64,000 nucleotides of DNA from Roseomonas nitratireducens (lineage in GTDB: Bacteria > Pseudomonadota > Alphaproteobacteria > Acetobacterales > Acetobacteraceae), in assembly GCF_017813355.1 (NCBI RefSeq), contig NZ_JAGIYZ010000002.1, positions 310,001-374,000 of the forward strand, written 5' to 3'. The number at the start of each line of letters is the position of its first letter. Position 1 is the stretch's first letter. Below are positions 9,505-17,576 of this stretch, in pieces. The notes beneath the pieces are model-generated. The model made no database searches and was not told the DNA's origin. It worked only from the letters and a program-made list of their open reading frames with translations. The position numbers and the translations under genes are program-made.

Positions 9505-10347
9505 ATGCAGGATCTCGTCGCGCGGATGAACGCCATCTCCGACGCGCAACCCTTCGATACGACCTGGTACGTGAAGGACCTCGCCACGGGCTGGGAAGCG
9601 GATCGCGGCGGCGATGTCGTCGTGCCCTCGGCCAGCACGCGCAAGACGTCCATCCTGATGCACGCGCTGTCGAAGGTTCACGAGGGCACACTGAGCCTCG
9701 ACGAGCCCTGCACCATCGAGCAGCGCCTGCAGGAAGGCGTGGACAGCGGCACCTACCAGTACATGACGCCGGGCTGCGTCATTCCGCTGCGCGATGCCTT
9801 CGTGAACATGATCATCACCAGCGACAATGTCTGCACGCAGATCGTGCTGGAACGGCTGGACCGGGACGCGCTGAACGCCTGGTGCCGCCGCATCGGCATG
9901 ACCGGCACGACGCATCGCGTGAACTTTCCCCCGCCCGGCCTCGCCTGGGACCATCCGGTCGATGCCGTGGCGAGCACCACGGCGCGCGACCAGGGCGTCC
10001 TGCTCGACCGGATGGCGGCCGGAGCGGCGGATGCCGGCGCCGCTGCCTTCCTCGGCGCGACGCCGGAACTCTGCCGGCTGGGCCTCGACATCCTGTCCTG
10101 GCAGCGGCTGCGCAACCTGATTCCCTCGATGCTGCCCGCGAAGGCGAAGGTCGCGAACAAGACCGGCCGCGGGCCGCGCGGGCGGATGGATGCCGGCCTC
10201 GTCTACAAGAACGACCGCCCGCGCTACATCATCAGCGTCTTCACCGACCGTGTGCCGGAGACGCTGCCGGACGGGCTGCCCGGCTTCACGGCGGCCTATG
10301 CGACCGCGGGCCGCCTTTCCCGCCTCTGCTGGGATGCAATGGACTGA
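9505..10347 (+). CDS. Class A beta-lactamase-fold serine hydrolase
   Basis: 280 residues with all three penicillin-recognising motifs: SxxK as STRK (Ser44-Lys47), SDN (106-108) and KTG (219-221). No EXXLN-like motif with the class A general-base Glu is evident in the expected region, and there is no signal peptide, since the family fold begins almost at the N-terminus. ATG 9505 follows AGGAGGA (9494-9500) at ideal spacing. It is more likely a cytoplasmic esterase, amidase or peptidase of this fold than a resistance enzyme. It is 2 nt upstream of a MaoC-type gene, so it may be part of a catabolic operon. Confidence 0.8.
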   Translation: MQDLVARMNAISDAQPFDTTWYVKDLATGWEADRGGDVVVPSASTRKTSILMHALSKVHEGTLSLDEPCTIEQRLQEGVDSGTYQYMTPGCVIPLRDAFVNMIITSDNVCTQIVLERLDRDALNAWCRRIGMTGTTHRVNFPPPGLAWDHPVDAVASTTARDQGVLLDRMAAGAADAGAAAFLGATPELCRLGLDILSWQRLRNLIPSMLPAKAKVANKTGRGPRGRMDAGLVYKNDRPRYIISVFTDRVPETLPDGLPGFTAAYATAGRLSRLCWDAMD

Positions 10348-10349
10348 AC

Positions 10350-11225
10350 ATGACGACCGACGCTGAATTCGAGGCCGCGATCGCGGCGCTGCAGGACTGG
10401 GTGGGCCGCGAGCGGATCGTGGAGGACGAGATCGGCCTCTCCTCCGCCCGCCGCATGGCGGGGATGCTCGACATCGACCCCGCCTCGCTGAAGCAGGGCG
10501 ACGAACTGCCGCCGCACTGGTTCACCATGTTCTTTCCCGACATCGCGCAGCAGCGCGACATCGGGCCGGACGGCCACCCGAACAAGGGCGTCTTCCTGCC
10601 GCCGATCCCCCTTCCCCGCCGCATGGGCGCGGGGCGCCGCGTGAAGATCGACGGGGCGCTTCGCATCGGCGAACCCGCCATCAAGCGCGCCATCGTCGCG
10701 CAGGTGGCGCCCAAGATCGGCCGCACGGGCCGCATGGCGGTGCTGACCATGCGCCATGTGATCGAGACGCGCGGGCAGGTCATCGCCGTCGACGAGTTCG
10801 ACGCGCTGTACCGGGAGGCGCCGAAGCCCGGCCAGGCCAGCCCGTCCTCCCCGCCGCAGCCCGCGCCCGGCAATGCTGCCTTCGCGGACCGGGTGCTGCT
10901 CTCCTCGCCGCTCGTCTTCCGCTATTCCTCCGTCACCTGGAACGCGCACCGCATCCACTACGACGCCGACTACGCGCGCGACGAGGAAGGCTATCCGGCG
11001 ACCGTGCAGAATGGCGGGCTGACGATGCAGCTCATGCTCGACGCGGCGCTCAAGCGCGCGACGGGGCGGCTTTCGGGCTTCACCGCGCGGCTCGCGCGGC
11101 CGCTCTGGGTGGGCGACACCGTCACGCTCTGCGGCGCGGCGCAGGCCGACGGGAAGATGGAATGCTGGGCGGCCGACAAGGACGGCCATCTCTGCGCCAC
11201 CATGAGCCTCGAGTTCGCGGCATGA
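10350..11225 (+). CDS. FAS1-like MaoC family dehydratase/hydratase (mesaconyl/itaconyl-CoA hydratase-like)
   Basis: 291 residues. A FAS1-like N-terminal hot-dog domain (LPPHWFTMFFPDIAQQ, then HPNKGVFLPPIPLPRRM) is followed by a second hot-dog domain with FRYSSVTWNAHRIHYDADYA and EGYPATVQNGG. This two-domain form is that of mesaconyl-C4-CoA hydratase and itaconyl-CoA hydratase. The stop overlaps the ATG of a CitE-type lyase, giving the hydratase-lyase pair expected for C5 dicarboxyl-CoA breakdown. A paralogue with the same motifs lies at 18413-19261. Family is confident and the exact acyl-CoA is inferred. Confidence 0.85.
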   Translation: MTTDAEFEAAIAALQDWVGRERIVEDEIGLSSARRMAGMLDIDPASLKQGDELPPHWFTMFFPDIAQQRDIGPDGHPNKGVFLPPIPLPRRMGAGRRVKIDGALRIGEPAIKRAIVAQVAPKIGRTGRMAVLTMRHVIETRGQVIAVDEFDALYREAPKPGQASPSSPPQPAPGNAAFADRVLLSSPLVFRYSSVTWNAHRIHYDADYARDEEGYPATVQNGGLTMQLMLDAALKRATGRLSGFTARLARPLWVGDTVTLCGAAQADGKMECWAADKDGHLCATMSLEFAA

Positions 11226-12091
11226 GCCGCGCCGCGCCCGCGACCTGGCGGTCGCTGATGTTCGTGCCGGCAACGGGCGAGAAGTTCGTTGCCAAGGCGC
11301 ATACGCGCGGCGCCGACGTGATCATCCTCGACCTCGAGGATTCCATCCCGCCCGGGGAGAAGCAGGCGGCGCGCGACGCGCTGGCGAAGGCGGCCGCCAC
11401 GGTCGGCCAGGCGGGGGCGGAGGTGGCGGTGCGCATCAACCGCCCGCTCGAACTCGCGGTGCCGGACATCGCCGCCGCCGTGATGCCCGCGGTCGGCACG
11501 CTGATCCTGCCCAAGGTGATGGGGCCGGAGCATGTGCGCCTGCTGTCGGAAGTCGTCGCGGCACGGGAAGCTGCGCAGGGCATGGCGATCGGCCATACGC
11601 GCTTCGTCGCGGTGGTCGAGACGCCGGATGCGCTGCCGCTGCTCTCGGCCATCGCCACCGCCGATCCGCGTGTCGTCTCGCTCGGCGTCGGCGCCGAAGA
11701 TCTCTCGACCGAGTTGGAAGCCGTCCCGGGGGCGGACCTGCTCTATCACTTCGGGATGATGGTCGTGGCGGCGGCGCGGGCGGCGCGCATCCAGCCCATG
11801 GGATCGGTCGGACCCTTCGCGGATTTCTCGGACCTCGAGGCCTATCGCGCCTCGCTGCGCCGGTCACGCGCGCTCGGCTTCGCCTGCCAGGCCTGCATCC
11901 ACCCGGCGCAGGTCGCGATCATCAACGAGGAATACGGCCCATCGCCGGCCGAGGTTGAACGCGCGCGGCGCCTGATCGCGGCCTTCGACGCGGCGCTGGC
12001 CGAGGGCAAGGGCGCGGTGGCGTTCGAGGGGCAGATGATCGACCTGCCGGTGGTCGAGCGCGCGCGGCGGGTGCTGGCGCGGGTGAAGTAA
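11222..12091 (+). CDS. CitE/HpcH-HpaI family acyl-CoA lyase
   Basis: 289 residues. The start WRSLMFVPATGEKFV, the metal and CoA region VIILDLEDSIPPGEKQAAR, and VVETPDALPLL are typical of the CitE-like branch (citramalyl-CoA, malyl-CoA and citryl lyases). It should split a 3-hydroxyacyl-CoA to acetyl-CoA and a 2-oxoacid. Its ATG overlaps the preceding MaoC stop (ATGA), so the hydratase product is probably its substrate. The gene ends 1 nt before a structured terminator-like array. Confidence 0.85.
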   Translation: MSRAAPATWRSLMFVPATGEKFVAKAHTRGADVIILDLEDSIPPGEKQAARDALAKAAATVGQAGAEVAVRINRPLELAVPDIAAAVMPAVGTLILPKVMGPEHVRLLSEVVAAREAAQGMAIGHTRFVAVVETPDALPLLSAIATADPRVVSLGVGAEDLSTELEAVPGADLLYHFGMMVVAAARAARIQPMGSVGPFADFSDLEAYRASLRRSRALGFACQACIHPAQVAIINEEYGPSPAEVERARRLIAAFDAALAEGKGAVAFEGQMIDLPVVERARRVLARVK

Positions 12092-12092
12092 C

Positions 12093-12192
12093 GGGGGAGG
12101 AGAACCTCCCCCGCGCCCCCCTCCCTTCTTTGTCTGCTTGGTTCCAAAGAAGGTTGAGGGGGGTTCGGGGGGAGAAGTTCGCTTCTCCCCCC
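12093..12192. repeat. Three-hairpin intergenic element (bidirectional terminator or dispersed repeat)
   Basis: The whole 100-bp space between two convergent genes folds. Hairpin 1 is GGGGGAGG (12093-12100), loop AGAA, CCTCCCCC. Hairpin 2 spans 12116-12163: CCCCCCTC plus CCTTCTTTG pair with CAAAGAAGG and GAGGGGGG, with a TT bulge and a 12-nt loop. Hairpin 3 is GGGGGGAGAAG (12167-12177), loop TTCG, CTTCTCCCCCC. There is no T-tract. It may end transcription from both sides or be a REP-like dispersed repeat. Confidence 0.7.
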
Positions 12193-12197
12193 GTCCT

Positions 12198-12500
12198 TCA
12201 CATCTCGCACATCGTCAGCACGCGCTTCTCGATCAGCGGCGTATACGCCTCCCGCACCTTGGGCATGCGCGGGTTCTGGGTGTGCGCGGTGACGGCATCG
12301 CGATCCTTGTAGACCTCGACGAGCATGATGCGCCCCTCGTCGCGCGTGCCGTCGGCCTTCAGCGGCTGCAGCACCTCGAAGCGCTCGCAGCCCGGCTCCT
12401 CCTGCACGGTCAGCCGCGCATGCTCGCGGATCAGGGCATCGAAGGCGGCGTGGCAGCCAGGCTTCGGGTGGAATTCGACATGGATGGCGATCTTGGGCAT
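12198..12500 (-). CDS. Putative quinol monooxygenase (ABM family)
   Basis: 100 residues, full length for the antibiotic biosynthesis monooxygenase / YgiN family. It starts MPKIAIHVEFHPKPG, has the characteristic EEPGCERFEVLQ segment, and MLVEVYKDRDAVTAH. These dimeric ferredoxin-like proteins act on quinones or aromatic compounds, or serve as accessory proteins without a known substrate. It lies alone between the hairpin array and dadA, 52 nt downstream of dadA on the same strand, and could be co-transcribed with it. Family assignment is good and the role is unknown. Confidence 0.75.
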   Translation of the reverse strand: MPKIAIHVEFHPKPGCHAAFDALIREHARLTVQEEPGCERFEVLQPLKADGTRDEGRIMLVEVYKDRDAVTAHTQNPRMPKVREAYTPLIEKRVLTMCEM

Positions 12501-12552
12501 GGCAGGTTCCTCCTGCCATGCAGCCTCGCAGGGAAGTCGCCCTGCGTGAAGG

Positions 12553-13812
12553 TCAGGCCGTCGCGTAACGGTCCAGTGCGAGGTCCGCCGTGTCGATCTC
12601 CGGCTTGCGGCCCGTGACGAGGTCCGCCAGCACGCGGCCCGACCCGCATGCCATCGTCCAGCCCAGCGTGCCGTGGCCGGTGTTGAGGTGCAGGTTCTTC
12701 AGCCGCGTCGGGCCCACCACGGGCGTGCCGTCCGGCGTCATCGGGCGCAGGCCGGTCCAGAAGGCGGCGTCCGCCACGTCGCCGCCGCGCGGGAAAAGAT
12801 CCGTGACGGAGTGCTCGAGCGTCTCCCGCCGCGGCTTGCGCAGTTGGAGCGAAAAGCCCGCGAGTTCCGCCGTGCCGCCGACACGGATGCGGTCGCCCAG
12901 GCGCGTGATGGCGACCTTGTAGGTCTCGTCCATCACCGTCGAGGTCGGGGCGCCGTCCTCGTTCTTCACCGGCAAGGTCAGCGAATAGCCCTTCACCGGA
13001 TAGACCGGCACGCGCAGCCCGAGCGGCGCGAGCAGTTCCGGCGTGAAGGAGCCGAGCGCGGCGACGTAGGCGTCGGCCGTCTCGACGCCCTGGTCGGTGA
13101 CGACGCCCGTCACGCGGTCGCCCTCGCTCGTCAGCCCGCGGATCGCCACGCCGTAGCGGAAGCGCACGCCGACCTGCTCGGCCATGGCCGCCAGGCGCTG
13201 GGTGAAGATGTGCGCGTCGCCGGTCTCGTCGCCGGGCAGGCGCAGCCCGCCCACGAACTTGCCCTGCACATGGCGCAGCGCCGGCTCGGCGGCGATGCAG
13301 CCCGCGGGGTCGAGCAGCTCGTAGGGCACCTTGAAGGTGTCGAGCACGGCGGTGTCGTCGCCCACATGATCGAGCTGCTTCTGCGTGCGGAACAGCTGCA
13401 GCGTGCCCATGCTGCGCCCGTCATAGGCGATGCCCGTTTCCCGCCGCAGGTCGCCGAGGCAGTCGCGGGAGTATTCGGCGAGCCGGACCATGCGCGTCTT
13501 GTTGAGGCGATAGGCGGCTTCCGTGCAATTCGCGAGCATCGAGGCGAGCCAGGTGTAGAGCCGCCGGTCGGCGCGCGGCCACAGCACCAGCGGGCGCTGG
13601 CGCATCATCAGCCATTTGAGCGCCTTCACCGGAATGCCCGGGCCCGCCCAGGGGGCGGAGTAGCCGTAGGAGAGCTGGCCGGCATTGGCGAAGGAGGTCT
13701 CCATCCCCGCCGCCTGCTGGCGGTCGAGCACCGTCACCTCATGCCCTGCGCGGGCCAGGTACCAGGCGCTGGTGACGCCGACGACGCCGCTGCCGAGGAC
13801 GATGACGCGCAT
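12553..13812 (-). CDS. dadA: D-amino acid dehydrogenase small subunit
   Basis: 419 residues, the usual DadA length. The FAD motif [20 protein letters not shown] opens the protein. [32 protein letters not shown] and the C-terminal [15 protein letters not shown] are classic DadA segments. It oxidises D-amino acids, such as D-alanine from racemised L-alanine, to 2-oxo acids and passes electrons to the respiratory chain. An Lrp/AsnC regulator diverges 132 bp away, the usual arrangement for dad control. No alanine racemase gene is adjacent. The start is the ATG that begins the FAD motif. Confidence 0.92.
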   Translation of the reverse strand: MRVIVLGSGVVGVTSAWYLARAGHEVTVLDRQQAAGMETSFANAGQLSYGYSAPWAGPGIPVKALKWLMMRQRPLVLWPRADRRLYTWLASMLANCTEAAYRLNKTRMVRLAEYSRDCLGDLRRETGIAYDGRSMGTLQLFRTQKQLDHVGDDTAVLDTFKVPYELLDPAGCIAAEPALRHVQGKFVGGLRLPGDETGDAHIFTQRLAAMAEQVGVRFRYGVAIRGLTSEGDRVTGVVTDQGVETADAYVAALGSFTPELLAPLGLRVPVYPVKGYSLTLPVKNEDGAPTSTVMDETYKVAITRLGDRIRVGGTAELAGFSLQLRKPRRETLEHSVTDLFPRGGDVADAAFWTGLRPMTPDGTPVVGPTRLKNLHLNTGHGTLGWTMACGSGRVLADLVTGRKPEIDTADLALDRYATA

Positions 13813-13910
13813 GGGAAGGCACCTCCGTTCCGAGGCCCTGATGATGCGGTGGCGGAGGGCGAAGATGCTGCCCTTCAGTAGCGCCTTCTGCCAAAGCGGC
13901 GCTTCGTGGT

Positions 13911-13942
13911 GGCAATTTCTGCTATTTCCTGGCAAATTCTGC
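13911..13942. promoter_or_regulatory. Candidate Lrp operator: two 12-bp direct repeats
   Basis: GGCAATTTCTGC (13911-13922) and GGCAAATTCTGC (13931-13942) match at 11 of 12 positions and start 20 bp apart, about two helical turns. They lie in the dadA-lrp divergent space and run up to the regulator's ATG. A related CTGCCA sits at 13889. Binding on one face of the helix would suit an Lrp oligomer. This is inference from position and spacing. Confidence 0.45.
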
Positions 13943-13944
13943 CA

Positions 13945-14391
13945 ATGCTCGACGAGGCCGACCAACGCATCCTGCGCGCCCTCCGCCAGGACGGGCGCAT
14001 CACCAATGCCGCGCTCGCGGAGGCCGTGGGCCTGTCGCAATCCGCCTGCCTGCGCCGCCTGCGGCTGCTCGAGACGCGCGGCGTCATCCGCGGCTACACC
14101 GCCATCATCGACGAACCCCAGGGACGCGCCACGGTCACGGTGATCGTGCAGATCACGCTCGACCGGCAGACGGAGGAACATCTCTCCCGCTTCGAGCATG
14201 CCGTGCGGCGCCTCGCGGAAGTCCGCGAATGCTACCTGATGACCGGGATGTCGGATTACCTTCTGCGCGTGGAGGTACGCGACGCGGCGGATTACGAGCG
14301 CGTCCACAAGGAACAGTTGTCGCGCCTGCCTGGGGTGGCGCGCATCCAGTCCTCCTTCGCGATCCGAAGCGTCATCCGGTCGCGCGGCTAG
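13945..14391 (+). CDS. Lrp/AsnC family transcriptional regulator
   Basis: 148 residues, the size of a normal Lrp. The N-terminal helix-turn-helix is [20 protein letters not shown] followed by [21 protein letters not shown]. The C-terminal RAM ligand domain includes [19 protein letters not shown]. The ATG at 13945 begins [10 protein letters not shown], the normal family start; a longer reading is not needed. It is divergent from dadA and probably senses an amino acid and activates dadA while repressing itself. Confidence 0.9.
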   Translation: MLDEADQRILRALRQDGRITNAALAEAVGLSQSACLRRLRLLETRGVIRGYTAIIDEPQGRATVTVIVQITLDRQTEEHLSRFEHAVRRLAEVRECYLMTGMSDYLLRVEVRDAADYERVHKEQLSRLPGVARIQSSFAIRSVIRSRG

Positions 14392-14657
14392 AGGGCCGCC
14401 GCGATCTCCGCCCATTCCTCGGCCAGCGTCGCGGCCGGCCGGCGGCGACCGGCGCGGCGGTACCAATAATCCGCGTTCGGAAGGTCGCCCTCCTTCCTGT
14501 GCAGGTAGGCGTGCACCCACGCGCCGTCCGGCGTGTCGACGGACTGGGCGAGTTCATGCGCGCGGGTCCAGTCCCCGCGCGCATCCCACCAGAGTGCAGC
14601 GAGCAGCGGCGCCAGCCCCTCGGCGCTCTCGCACCGCGCCAGCGCCGCCGGGTCCAT
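14388..14657 (-). CDS. Small conserved-looking protein of unknown function
   Basis: 89 residues, rich in Trp, Ala and charged residues: [20 protein letters not shown], then [20 protein letters not shown]. The paired helices resemble a TPR/SEL1-like repeat, but I cannot name a family. Its ATG overlaps the stop of the DHDPS-family gene (TGATG), so it is co-translated with it. Its end overlaps the convergent lrp gene by 4 bp. It may assist the neighbouring enzyme. Confidence 0.65.
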   Translation of the reverse strand: MDPAALARCESAEGLAPLLAALWWDARGDWTRAHELAQSVDTPDGAWVHAYLHRKEGDLPNADYWYRRAGRRRPAATLAEEWAEIAAAL

Positions 14658-15580
14658 CAGGCCGCCGCGGCGAGCGGCTGCACGCGCGACAGGCGCGCAA
14701 GCAGGTAGTCGACCTCGGCCGCCGTCTCCGCGCTCAGCTTCGGCCCGGGAGCGCGCAGCGTGGCATGCGCGATGATGCCCCGCTTCACCAGCACGTACTT
14801 CCGGATGGCGAGGCCGAGGCCTGGCTGCACCTCGGTGCGGATCAGCGGCAGGTGCAGGTCGAACAGGTCCTGCGCCGCGTCGCGCTGCCCGGCCCACATC
14901 AGCTTGCAGACATTCACGAGCATCTCGGGGAAGGCGTAGCCGGTCATGATGCCGTCGGCGCCGCGCGAGAGTTCCTCTGGCAGGAACTGCCCGCCGACGC
15001 CGCCGAGGATGGACAGGCGCGGCATCTTGCCTTCGGCCTCCAGCCGCCGCACGGCCGTCAGCTTGTCGAGGCCCGGCCAGTCTTCCGCCTTCAGCATGAC
15101 CACGCGGGCGTCCTGCGCCATGCGCGCGATCATCGGCGCGGTCATGGTGATGCCGGTCAGCTGCGGGTAGTCCTGCAGCACGAAGGGAGCGTTCACCACA
15201 TCCACCGCCTGGGCGATGTAGGAGACGACGGCCTCGTCGCCCTTCAGCCCCGGCGTCGGGGACACCATGATCCCCGCCGCGCCGAGATCCATCGACCCGC
15301 GGGCGATCGCCTTCATCTGCGCGAAGCCGGGGGCGGAGGCGCCGACCACCACGGGCACGCGCCCCGCCACGCGCTTCAGGACGCGATCGACGAAGGCGAG
15401 GCTCTCGGCCTCGGTCAGCTTCGGCGCCTCCCCCATCACGCCGAGGATCGTCATTCCGGACGCGCCGGCTGCAAGGAACGCATCGGTCATGCGATCGGTG
15501 CTGGCGAGGTCGAGCGCCCCGTCGGGCAGGAAAGGCGTGGGGGCGATGACGAAAACGCCCTTGGCTGAACGGTCGAGCAT
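14657..15580 (-). CDS. Dihydrodipicolinate synthase (DHDPS) family aldolase
   Basis: 307 residues, a TIM-barrel class I aldolase of the DHDPS/NAL superfamily. VIAPTPFLPDGALD opens the barrel, GVMGEAPKLTEAE replaces the usual GTTGE loop, and the Schiff-base Lys is Lys164 in VMLKAED. In VLQDYPQLTG the position of the usual catalytic Tyr is Gln, with a Tyr two residues later, so this is unlikely to be the lysine-pathway enzyme. The start at 15580 follows GGAAGG at 7 nt; an ATG 6 nt upstream is possible. A 2-oxo acid aldolase, lyase or dehydratase role is likely. Confidence 0.8.
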   Translation of the reverse strand: MLDRSAKGVFVIAPTPFLPDGALDLASTDRMTDAFLAAGASGMTILGVMGEAPKLTEAESLAFVDRVLKRVAGRVPVVVGASAPGFAQMKAIARGSMDLGAAGIMVSPTPGLKGDEAVVSYIAQAVDVVNAPFVLQDYPQLTGITMTAPMIARMAQDARVVMLKAEDWPGLDKLTAVRRLEAEGKMPRLSILGGVGGQFLPEELSRGADGIMTGYAFPEMLVNVCKLMWAGQRDAAQDLFDLHLPLIRTEVQPGLGLAIRKYVLVKRGIIAHATLRAPGPKLSAETAAEVDYLLARLSRVQPLAAAA

Positions 15581-15674
15581 GGGCATCCCTTCCGGCTGGA
15601 ACCGCGCCCACCATAGCGTCGGCGAGAGGAACCGCCAGATGGAGCCCGGCCGCGGCGGGGCCCATGCCCCTGCT

Positions 15675-15702
15675 TTGAAGCCTGCCGGCCGCGTGGCATA
15701 CC
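15675..15702 (+). promoter_or_regulatory. Candidate promoter for the TctC-led catabolic run
   Basis: TTGAAG (15675-15680), a 16-nt spacer and CATACC (15697-15702) lie 35 bp upstream of the first TctC gene, in the 156-bp space that diverges from the DHDPS-family gene. The match to sigma70 consensus is moderate. All following plus-strand genes to 24203 are nearly contiguous, so this could serve the whole run. Confidence 0.3.
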
Positions 15703-15736
15703 TGGGCACGTCCAGGAAACACCGGGGAAACCTCCC

Positions 15737-16714
15737 ATGATCCGCCGTCGCCCGCTCCTCGGCGCCGCCGCGCTTTTCGCGCCCTCCGTCGCGCGCGGCC
15801 AGGCCGCATGGCCCGATCGACCCATCCGCGTCGTCGTGCCCTTCGCCGCGGGCGGCAATGCCGACACCATCGCGCGTATCCTCCAGCCCCGGCTGCAGGA
15901 GCGGCTCGGCCAGCCCGTGGTGGTGGAGAACCGCCCCGGCGCCGGCGGCAGCGTGGGCGCGGAGGCCGTCGCCCGCGCACGGCCGGACGGCTACACGCTG
16001 CTGATTGGCTCGAACGGCCCGCTCAGCGTCAACCCGGTCGTGCAGGCGCGGCTGCCCTACGACCCGGCGCGGGACTTCGCGCCGGTCGCCATGGCGATGC
16101 AGGTGCCGCACTGCCTGATGGTGCAGATGGCTGCGCCGTATCGCAGCGTCGCCGATGTCGTCGCGGCGTCCCGCGCGCAGGCGGATGCGATCGGCATCGG
16201 CACGGCGGGCGTGGCGAGCGCGACTCATCTCTCCCTCGAATCCTTCAAGGCCGCGTCCGGGGCGCGGCTGCTGCACGTGCCCTATCGCGGCGGCGGCGCC
16301 GCGGTGCCGGATTTCGTCGCGGGCAACCTGCCCATGCTGTTCACAGAATTCTCCACCGCCCTGCCGCTGCACAATGACCGCAAGGGGCGGATCCTGGCGG
16401 TCGCGTCCTCCGCGCGCCTGCCCGCGCTGCCGGACGTGCCCACGATGCACGAGCAGGGTGTCGCGAACTTCGCCGCTGCTTCCTATGTCGGGCTGCTCGC
16501 CACCGCGGGAAGCCCGCCGGAGGCATTGCGCGCCCTCGCCGCCGCCATGGGCGCGATCGTGGCCGAGCCCGACTTCCGCAGCCGCATGCAGGCGATGGGC
16601 GGGGAAGCGGCCGCGGGCGCGCTCGCCACGCCCGCGGGCTTCGCCGCCTTCATCGCCGATGACCTGGCGCGCTCCCGCGCCGCCGCGCAGGCCGCGGAGA
16701 TCCGCCCCGAATGA
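15737..16714 (+). CDS. Bug/TctC family solute receptor
   Basis: 325 residues. The N-terminus MIRRRPLLGAAALFAPSVARG is a Tat-like signal ending near residue 22. It is followed by the family signature WPDRPIRVVVPFAAGGNADT and VVENRPGAGGSVG. The protein is periplasmic and binds a carboxylate such as a di- or tricarboxylate or aromatic acid, for a TctAB-type transporter; no tctA or tctB is in the window. Its stop overlaps the ATG of the next gene (ATGA), linking uptake with the amidohydrolases. Confidence 0.88.
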   Translation: MIRRRPLLGAAALFAPSVARGQAAWPDRPIRVVVPFAAGGNADTIARILQPRLQERLGQPVVVENRPGAGGSVGAEAVARARPDGYTLLIGSNGPLSVNPVVQARLPYDPARDFAPVAMAMQVPHCLMVQMAAPYRSVADVVAASRAQADAIGIGTAGVASATHLSLESFKAASGARLLHVPYRGGGAAVPDFVAGNLPMLFTEFSTALPLHNDRKGRILAVASSARLPALPDVPTMHEQGVANFAAASYVGLLATAGSPPEALRALAAAMGAIVAEPDFRSRMQAMGGEAAAGALATPAGFAAFIADDLARSRAAAQAAEIRPE

Positions 16715-17562
16715 GCCCTCGCCCCACCCCGCCCGGCTCGACCGACTGCCACTGCCACATCTTCGGCCCGGCGGCGCGCTTCCCCTATGCCGAGCCGCGC
16801 TCCTACACCCCGGACGACGAGACGCTCGAGGACTACCTCGCGCTGCTCGACCGGCTCGGCCTCGATCGCGGCGTGATCGTGCAGCCTTCGGCCTATGACC
16901 GCGACAATGCCTGCACGCTCGATGCGCTGCGCCGCGCGCCCGACCGTCTGCGCGGCGTCGCCGTGGTGGGCGCCGAGACGACCGAGGCGAGCCTGCGGGC
17001 TATGCACCGCGACGGCATCCGCGGCCTGCGCGCGAACGAGTACCGGCGCGACGGCGTCGCGGCCTATCATGGCGGCGTGCGGCTGGCGGAGATCGAGCCC
17101 TTCTTCCCGGTGATGGCCGAGCTCGGCTGGCACCTGCAATTGTGGATCGACGCGCGGCACCTGCCGGACCTCGAACCGCGGCTCGCCAAGGTGCCGGTGC
17201 CCATCGTCGTCGACCATATGGGCCGCCTGCACCACAGCCATGGCGTGAACGACCCCGGCTTCCAGGCGCTGCGCCGCGGCGTCGCGGAAGGTCGCTACAT
17301 GGCGAAGCTGTCCGGCACCTATCGCCTCGGCGCGACGAAGCCGGACTACCTCGAGGCGAAGCCCTTCCACGATGCGCTGGTGGCGGCGAACCCGGATGCG
17401 CTGGTGTGGGGCACGGACTGGCCGCATCCGCGCCCGGATGGCGGCCGCCCCGATGCCGCCCGCCTGCTGGAGGTGTTCCTCGACTGGACGTCCGATCCCG
17501 TGCTGCGGCGAAAGGTCCTGACGGACACGCCCGCGCGCCTCTACGATTTCCCGCCCGCCTGA
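16711..17562 (+). CDS. Amidohydrolase, 2-pyrone-4,6-dicarboxylate hydrolase-like
   Basis: 283 residues, an Amidohydro_2 family TIM barrel. Visible ligand or active-site motifs are DCHCHIFGP near the N-terminus, VDHMGRLHH, and WGTDWPHPRPDG near the C-terminus. The length and motifs match PDC lactonase (LigI)-like enzymes, which open lactones without needing metal. It is co-translated with the TctC upstream. A second, related amidohydrolase follows 14 nt downstream. It probably hydrolyses a cyclic ester; the substrate is not fixed. Confidence 0.8.
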   Translation: MSPRPTPPGSTDCHCHIFGPAARFPYAEPRSYTPDDETLEDYLALLDRLGLDRGVIVQPSAYDRDNACTLDALRRAPDRLRGVAVVGAETTEASLRAMHRDGIRGLRANEYRRDGVAAYHGGVRLAEIEPFFPVMAELGWHLQLWIDARHLPDLEPRLAKVPVPIVVDHMGRLHHSHGVNDPGFQALRRGVAEGRYMAKLSGTYRLGATKPDYLEAKPFHDALVAANPDALVWGTDWPHPRPDGGRPDAARLLEVFLDWTSDPVLRRKVLTDTPARLYDFPPA

Positions 17563-17576
17563 ACGAGCGAGACCGC

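Noticed and set aside
14657-16450. A 597-residue version of the DHDPS-family protein
   Set aside because: The extension is antisense to the TctC gene; the barrel begins at MLDRSAKGVFVIAPTP.
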